In this document: positions 5,812 through 9,137 of the stretch, one piece after another | How the letters are laid out: every line of letters starts with the position of its first letter | Position numbering within the stretch: position 1 is the stretch's first letter | NCBI GenBank assembly: GCA_002710885.1 | Contig: PAIW01000017.1 | Span: 1-9,137 of the forward strand | DNA from: Chloroflexota bacterium | GTDB taxonomy: Bacteria; Chloroflexota; Dehalococcoidia; SAR202; UBA11138 | DNA: 9,137 bases | Reading direction: 5' to 3' | The notes under the pieces: model-generated | Databases searched by the model: none | Seen by the model: the letters and a program-made list of their open reading frames with translations, nothing else | What the model was told of the DNA's origin: nothing | Position numbers and translations under genes: made by a program

Positions 5812-6999
5812 ATGGCAACAAAAACCGCGGACGTGGTTGTGATTGGCGGAGGCGTGAATGGCGCAAGCATCGCGATGCACTTGGCAACGCTGGGAGCAGG
5901 GCGAGTCGTTCTGGTCGAGAAAGGCGGGCTGGCGACTGGTGCCACCGGCAGGTCTGGGGCGATGGTGAGAGAACACTATCTCCACCCTACGCTGGTTCGT
6001 ATGGCGATGGAAGCCAGCGAGATTTTCCATAACTTCGACGATGCCGTCGGAGGCGATGCCGGGTTTCAACAGACCGGTCGGCTCCTGATGTTCCCTGAGA
6101 GCGAACGGGACGCCGTCGAGTCTAATGTCGCTATGAACCGTGAGCTTGGAGTGAATATTCGCACGATCACTCCAGACGAAATTGGCGAACTGATTCCCCA
6201 GGCGTCCCTGGATGACATTTCCATGGGCGTTTATGAACCCGATTCAGGATTCGCCGATCCTGTCGCGACGACCTACGCGTTCGCGGCCCAGGCTGAAGCC
6301 CTCGGCGCTCATATTCTGACCCATACTGAAGTGACCGGAATTCGCGTGTCCGCCGGCCGGGTCGCTGCCGTTGAAACGCCAGAAGGCGACATCGAAACCC
6401 ATGTCGCCGTGAACGTCGCAGGAGCCTGGTCGAACCTGTTGGGCGGGCCTATTGGTGAGGTTATGCCCATTACGCCGACGAGGGTGCAGATGACCCATTT
6501 GCGTCGCCCGCCGGCTCTGGAGTCGCTAACCATGAACGTGATCGACTACACGACCGGCGCTTACTTCCGTGTGGACGCGGGACACGGTACGCTGGTGGGT
6601 GGCGAAGCATACGATGATCTGTCCGAGGCGGTGAATCCCAACGGCTACGGGTTGAACGCTGACCATAGCACGATCGAAAGATACTGGCGCAGAGCGAACC
6701 TGCGATTCCCTGACTTCGTCAACGCAATCAATCGTGGAGGTTATGGCAGTCTGTATGACATGACGCCTGACGGCAATCCGATTCTCGACCACTCGGCGGT
6801 GGTGGACGGCCTGTACTGGGCAGTCGGTTTCAGTGGACACGGCTTCAAGTTGTCCCCAGTTGTCGGAAGAATGGTGGCGGAGTTTGTGACGCAAGGCGAC
6901 ACCATCGACCACCCAATTCGCGAGTTCAGAGCCAGCCGCTATGCAGAAGGCCGACCTTTGGTGGCCCAGCATCCATACGAAGGCCGCAGGCATCAGTGA
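5812..6999 (+). CDS. FAD-dependent oxidoreductase, DAO family (sarcosine oxidase beta / DadA-like)
   Basis: A 395-residue flavoprotein. The N-terminal Rossmann motif VVVIGGGVNGASIA (Gly12, Gly14, Gly17) leads to Glu36, which binds the ribose of FAD. A typical GATGRSGAMVREHY segment follows (43-56). NVAGAWS (201-207) and the C-terminal GLYWAVGFSGHGFKLSPVVG (333-352) are the second FAD-contacting region of the DAO/sarcosine oxidase family. It should oxidise a C-N bond of an amine or amino acid to an imine, releasing H2O2 or passing electrons onward. No signal peptide or membrane segment is seen, so it is cytoplasmic. The ATG has GAGGCG at 5801-5806 and fits the promoter at 5746-5774. The TGA stop overlaps the start of the DCC gene by 4 nt (GTGA), indicating coupled translation. 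The substrate is unknown. Confidence 0.93.
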   Translation: MATKTADVVVIGGGVNGASIAMHLATLGAGRVVLVEKGGLATGATGRSGAMVREHYLHPTLVRMAMEASEIFHNFDDAVGGDAGFQQTGRLLMFPESERDAVESNVAMNRELGVNIRTITPDEIGELIPQASLDDISMGVYEPDSGFADPVATTYAFAAQAEALGAHILTHTEVTGIRVSAGRVAAVETPEGDIETHVAVNVAGAWSNLLGGPIGEVMPITPTRVQMTHLRRPPALESLTMNVIDYTTGAYFRVDAGHGTLVGGEAYDDLSEAVNPNGYGLNADHSTIERYWRRANLRFPDFVNAINRGGYGSLYDMTPDGNPILDHSAVVDGLYWAVGFSGHGFKLSPVVGRMVAEFVTQGDTIDHPIREFRASRYAEGRPLVAQHPYEGRRHQ

Positions 7000-7364
7000 C
7001 CGGGCGACGTTGGCAGGTTTACTATGACGGCGATTGTGGCTTGTGTCGAAGAACCGTGGCGGTGTTGAAGTTACTGGACTGGTCGCGCAGATGCTCATGG
7101 GTCGCATATCAGAGCCTCAACTGTCCGCCGGACGGCTTGACCTGGGAAGATTTGAATGAAGCGGTGATTCTGAAATCGCCCTACGGAAAATACTTTCACG
7201 GGTATTTTGCTTTTCGGGAACTGGCCGGATTGTTGCCTCTACTATCTCCATTAGCCCCGATACTCCACATTCCCTATGTGACGTGTAGCGGGACTCGAAT
7301 GTACCGATTGATCGCAGCCCATCGCAAATGTGCCGTAACCGGTCCAACGAGTCCTGACGAGTAG
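6996..7364 (+). CDS. DCC family (DUF393) thiol-disulfide oxidoreductase-like protein
   Basis: A 122-residue protein beginning VYYDGDCGLCRRTV, with the DUF393 signature DGDCGLC at residues 11-17 and a CxxC pair at Cys14 and Cys17. These are the family's defining N-terminal Asp and Cys residues. A hydrophobic stretch (LAGLLPLLSPLAPILHIP, about 76-93) matches the loosely membrane-associated middle of DCC proteins. The family is thought to be thioredoxin-like with redox activity, but its role is poorly known. The start is a GTG whose last two bases form part of the oxidoreductase stop (GTGA overlap). No independent ribosome binding site is obvious, so translation should depend on the upstream gene. 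Two further Cys lie in the C-terminal part. Confidence 0.85.
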   Translation: MTGRRWQVYYDGDCGLCRRTVAVLKLLDWSRRCSWVAYQSLNCPPDGLTWEDLNEAVILKSPYGKYFHGYFAFRELAGLLPLLSPLAPILHIPYVTCSGTRMYRLIAAHRKCAVTGPTSPDE

Positions 7365-7426
7365 TGGGTGGCTGACGGCCGAGGTTGGACCGCAACGAAA
7401 TATGACGTAAATTTCATGGCATAACA

Positions 7427-7438
7427 TTCATATATGAA
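7427..7438. promoter_or_regulatory. Palindromic site upstream of the MFS gene
   Basis: TTCATATATGAA is a perfect 12-bp palindrome 50 bp before the transporter ATG. A further half-site TTCAT starts 14 bp earlier (7413). It could be an operator in the 124-bp gap after the DCC gene. No convincing -35/-10 pair was found there (TAGTAT at 7440-7445 is the best -10), so a separate promoter is uncertain. Confidence 0.35.
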
Positions 7439-7488
7439 GTAGTATTGCGTCGTTGTCAAAATTAGCGAATTGGGGAGATAGATCGAAT

Positions 7489-8718
7489 ATGGCAGGAATC
7501 CAGGTATCGCCCGAGATCAAAGAAGGCAGAAATCAGTTAGCGGTAACAGTTGTACTTGGGCATGCCATCAAGCACATATATAATTCAGGACTGTCCACGA
7601 TCCTGCTTCCAGAGATCAAATTGGGCCTGGGCCTGACTGGAACACAATTGGGGACTCTGGCGTTTACACGGCAGTTGACAGGATGGTTCACCACGGTGGC
7701 GGCAGGATACTTGGGCGATAGATTCGCGAACAAAGCGGCGCTGATGCTGGGCATCTCGATGACACTAATGGGATTGTCTTACTTCTTCGCAGGATTCGCG
7801 ACCAACTATTGGGTGATGCTGGCTGCGATGCTATTCGTGGGCATCGGGCCGTCTATGTACCATCCCCCGGCCATCGGAGCATTATCGCGCCGATTCCCGG
7901 ACAAGCGCGGATTCGCTATTTCACTTCACGGGACTGGCGGCAGCGTAGGAGAAGTTGTCGGCCCGCTGCTGACAGCAGGAGCGCTGACATTCCTGATGTG
8001 GCAGGATGTTTTGAAGGTCAGTCTGTTTCCCGCGATTCTCGCAGGCTTCCTGATTTGGAGCATGATGCGTACCGTTCGTGGCGAGGTCGCAAGCACCGAT
8101 TCGACTAGCGATTACTTCAAGTCAATCGCATCGTTGTTGAGGAAGAGCAGGCTGGCGATTTTAGTGGCCGTGACCGCGTTGCGCAGCATGGGGCAGGCGG
8201 CGATCATGATTTTTCTGCCCGTGTATCTGCGGGAGGATTTGGCGTATTCTGCATTTACCGTCGCTATATACCTGTCAATGGCGCAAGTTGTGGGCATGTT
8301 CGCCCAACCGGCGATGGGGTACTTTTCCGACCGTCTCGGGCGAAAGATCGTTTTAATACCTTCGATGACTGTGATGGGTCTGTTGTTCTTTGTCCTCACA
8401 TATGCTGATCCGGGTTGGCAGCTCATCGTCACGATTATCGCGTTGGGAACGTTCCTCTATTCGCTACACACAATATTTATTGCCGCCGCGATGGATGTGG
8501 CTGGAGATGAAGTGCAGTCAACGGTCGTGTCGTTGATTTACGGGGCCAGCTTCATCGGAACCCTATCGCCTGTGATTGCAGGAAGGATTGCTGACAACTA
8601 CGGAACGGAGAACACTTTTTTGTATGGCGGCGCGATGATATTACTTGCCACTCTGATTCTGGCGCTGACTCGCCTTCCCAAGACCGCAAACCAGACGGCG
8701 CAGGAAGGGGTCGTGTAG
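7489..8718 (+). CDS. MFS transporter (fosmidomycin-resistance-like subgroup)
   Basis: A 409-residue major facilitator with about 12 hydrophobic segments in two halves. The MFS loop motif between helices 2 and 3 appears as GYLGDRFANK (73-82) and again in the second half as GYFSDRLGRK (277-286). The N-terminus GHAIKHIYNSG...LLPEIKLGLGLT and the YHPPAIGALSRRFPDKRG...HGTGGSVGEVVGP block (124-159) resemble the fosmidomycin-resistance (Fsr) branch, with His25, His29 and His125 in equivalent places. It would import or export a small anion or metabolite by proton coupling; direction and substrate cannot be read. A TTG at 7453 would add 12 residues, but the ATG at 7489 is preferred because GGGGAG (7472-7477) precedes it. 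It follows the DCC gene by 124 bp and may share its operon. Confidence 0.93.
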   Translation: MAGIQVSPEIKEGRNQLAVTVVLGHAIKHIYNSGLSTILLPEIKLGLGLTGTQLGTLAFTRQLTGWFTTVAAGYLGDRFANKAALMLGISMTLMGLSYFFAGFATNYWVMLAAMLFVGIGPSMYHPPAIGALSRRFPDKRGFAISLHGTGGSVGEVVGPLLTAGALTFLMWQDVLKVSLFPAILAGFLIWSMMRTVRGEVASTDSTSDYFKSIASLLRKSRLAILVAVTALRSMGQAAIMIFLPVYLREDLAYSAFTVAIYLSMAQVVGMFAQPAMGYFSDRLGRKIVLIPSMTVMGLLFFVLTYADPGWQLIVTIIALGTFLYSLHTIFIAAAMDVAGDEVQSTVVSLIYGASFIGTLSPVIAGRIADNYGTENTFLYGGAMILLATLILALTRLPKTANQTAQEGVV

Positions 8719-8852
8719 TCAGCCCAAACAGACCTGACTTGTGAAAACTCCGTATTTGAAATTGCGGTACAATTCCTCGATTTGACAACGTGAGTCGCAA
8801 CCATGATTTACTGATCAAATCCCCGACAATTACTCAGACGGGAGACTTGGAG

Positions 8853-9137
8853 TTGGAACACACGGTTGACGGCAATCCGGATTACGCACACCTGACCGTC
8901 TCGTTGAACCGCGGCGAAAAATTCATCGCCGAGGACGGAGCGATGGCGTGAATGTCTGAGGGCATGAATGTCAAAGCGCGGTTTCTTTGCGTGAAGGTCA
9001 GCGCCTTCATCCGAAAACTGGCAGGCGGCGAATCCCTGCTCGGCGGCGAGTTCAGCCACGGCACGGGCGGACAAGCTACTTTCTCGCCGTCGTTCCCGGC
9101 GAGATCATCCCTAGAAAATGTCTGGCGATTCGTTTAT
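8853..9137 (+). pseudogene. Broken AIM24-family (TIGR00266-like) gene, truncated by the window edge
   Basis: Starting at a TTG (8853, preceded by GGAGACTTGGAG), the frame gives EHTVDGNPDYAHLTVSLNRG, then GEKFIAEDGAMA, the conserved AIM24 N-terminal pattern. It meets a TGA at 8949-8951 exactly where the family continues GAM-x-x-M. The same frame resumes with MSEGMNV...AFIRKLAGGESLLGGEFSHG (GGES at 9024-9035). The expected PGEIIP then appears in another frame (9095-9112) and KMSGDSF in the third (from 9115), implying two single-base deletions. A longer start at a GTG (8790) is possible; TTGACA at 8782-8787 is a perfect -35 hexamer but has only a weak -10. AIM24 proteins are beta-sandwich proteins of uncertain role in bacteria. 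With three lesions in under 180 bp the gene is probably dead, though sequence errors near a contig end could mimic this. Confidence 0.72.

Noticed and set aside
6526..7107. Minus-strand 193-codon frame
   Set aside because: It is antisense to the FAD oxidoreductase and the start of the DCC gene, both of which have diagnostic motifs.
8949..8951. UGA read as selenocysteine or tryptophan in the AIM24-like gene
   Set aside because: Other genes here stop at TGA, the AIM24 family is not known to use selenocysteine, and two further frame breaks follow, so inactivation or sequence error explains it better.
8808..9074. Minus-strand 88-codon frame at the right end
   Set aside because: It is antisense to the AIM24-like pseudogene blocks and has no domain of its own.
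1..9137. CRISPR array, transposase, toxin-antitoxin or phage genes
   Set aside because: No spaced direct repeats, transposase motifs (DDE, HUH), recombinase or defence-type domains were found in either strand.

Overview
The window carries moderately GC-rich bacterial DNA with metabolic accessory genes: an amidase with its small GatC-like partner, an SDR dehydrogenase, an RraA/aldolase-fold enzyme, a FAD amine-oxidoreductase, a DCC-family protein, an MFS carrier and a small EthD-like protein. No phage, transposon, CRISPR or defence genes were recognised. This mix of many small catabolic enzymes without a recognisable core-gene operon resembles uncultured marine or soil Chloroflexota (SAR202-like). 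That placement is an inference from gene content only.

Layout. 1-160 is the 3' end of an unidentified acidic protein. 161-1176 is about 1 kb with no convincing gene; it holds a hairpin, short repeats and, near 1027-1071, a degenerate copy of the 3' half of a tRNA. 1177-1488 is a small EthD-like dimeric alpha/beta-barrel gene. 1675-1749 (minus) is an intact tRNA-Pro(UGG) with encoded CCA. 1803-3218 (minus) is an amidase-signature hydrolase preceded by, and overlapping, a 65-residue GatC/DUF4089-like subunit (3211-3408, minus). 3409-3961 is a divergent regulatory region with an extended -10 promoter for the SDR gene (3962-4762, plus). The SDR gene converges on an RraA-like gene (4893-5618, minus), with a probable terminator between them. 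The RraA-like gene is divergent from a FAD oxidoreductase (5812-6999, plus). Clear sigma-70-type promoters for both lie in the shared 193-bp gap and decide both start codons. A DCC/DUF393 gene (6996-7364) overlaps the oxidoreductase stop by 4 nt, and an MFS transporter (7489-8718) follows. The window ends in a broken AIM24-family gene (8853-9137, plus) with one in-frame stop and two apparent frameshifts.

How the genes may work together. The FAD oxidoreductase, DCC protein and MFS carrier are in a row and could take up and oxidise an amine or amino-acid-like compound. The divergent RraA/aldolase-fold enzyme could split an oxo-acid product. The amidase pair is a self-contained two-subunit hydrolase. 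No substrate can be read from the sequence. I do not see a clearly new multi-gene system. The points most worth a second look are the tRNA-like duplicate flanking the EthD-like gene, the decayed AIM24 gene, and the tight oxidoreductase-DCC coupling.
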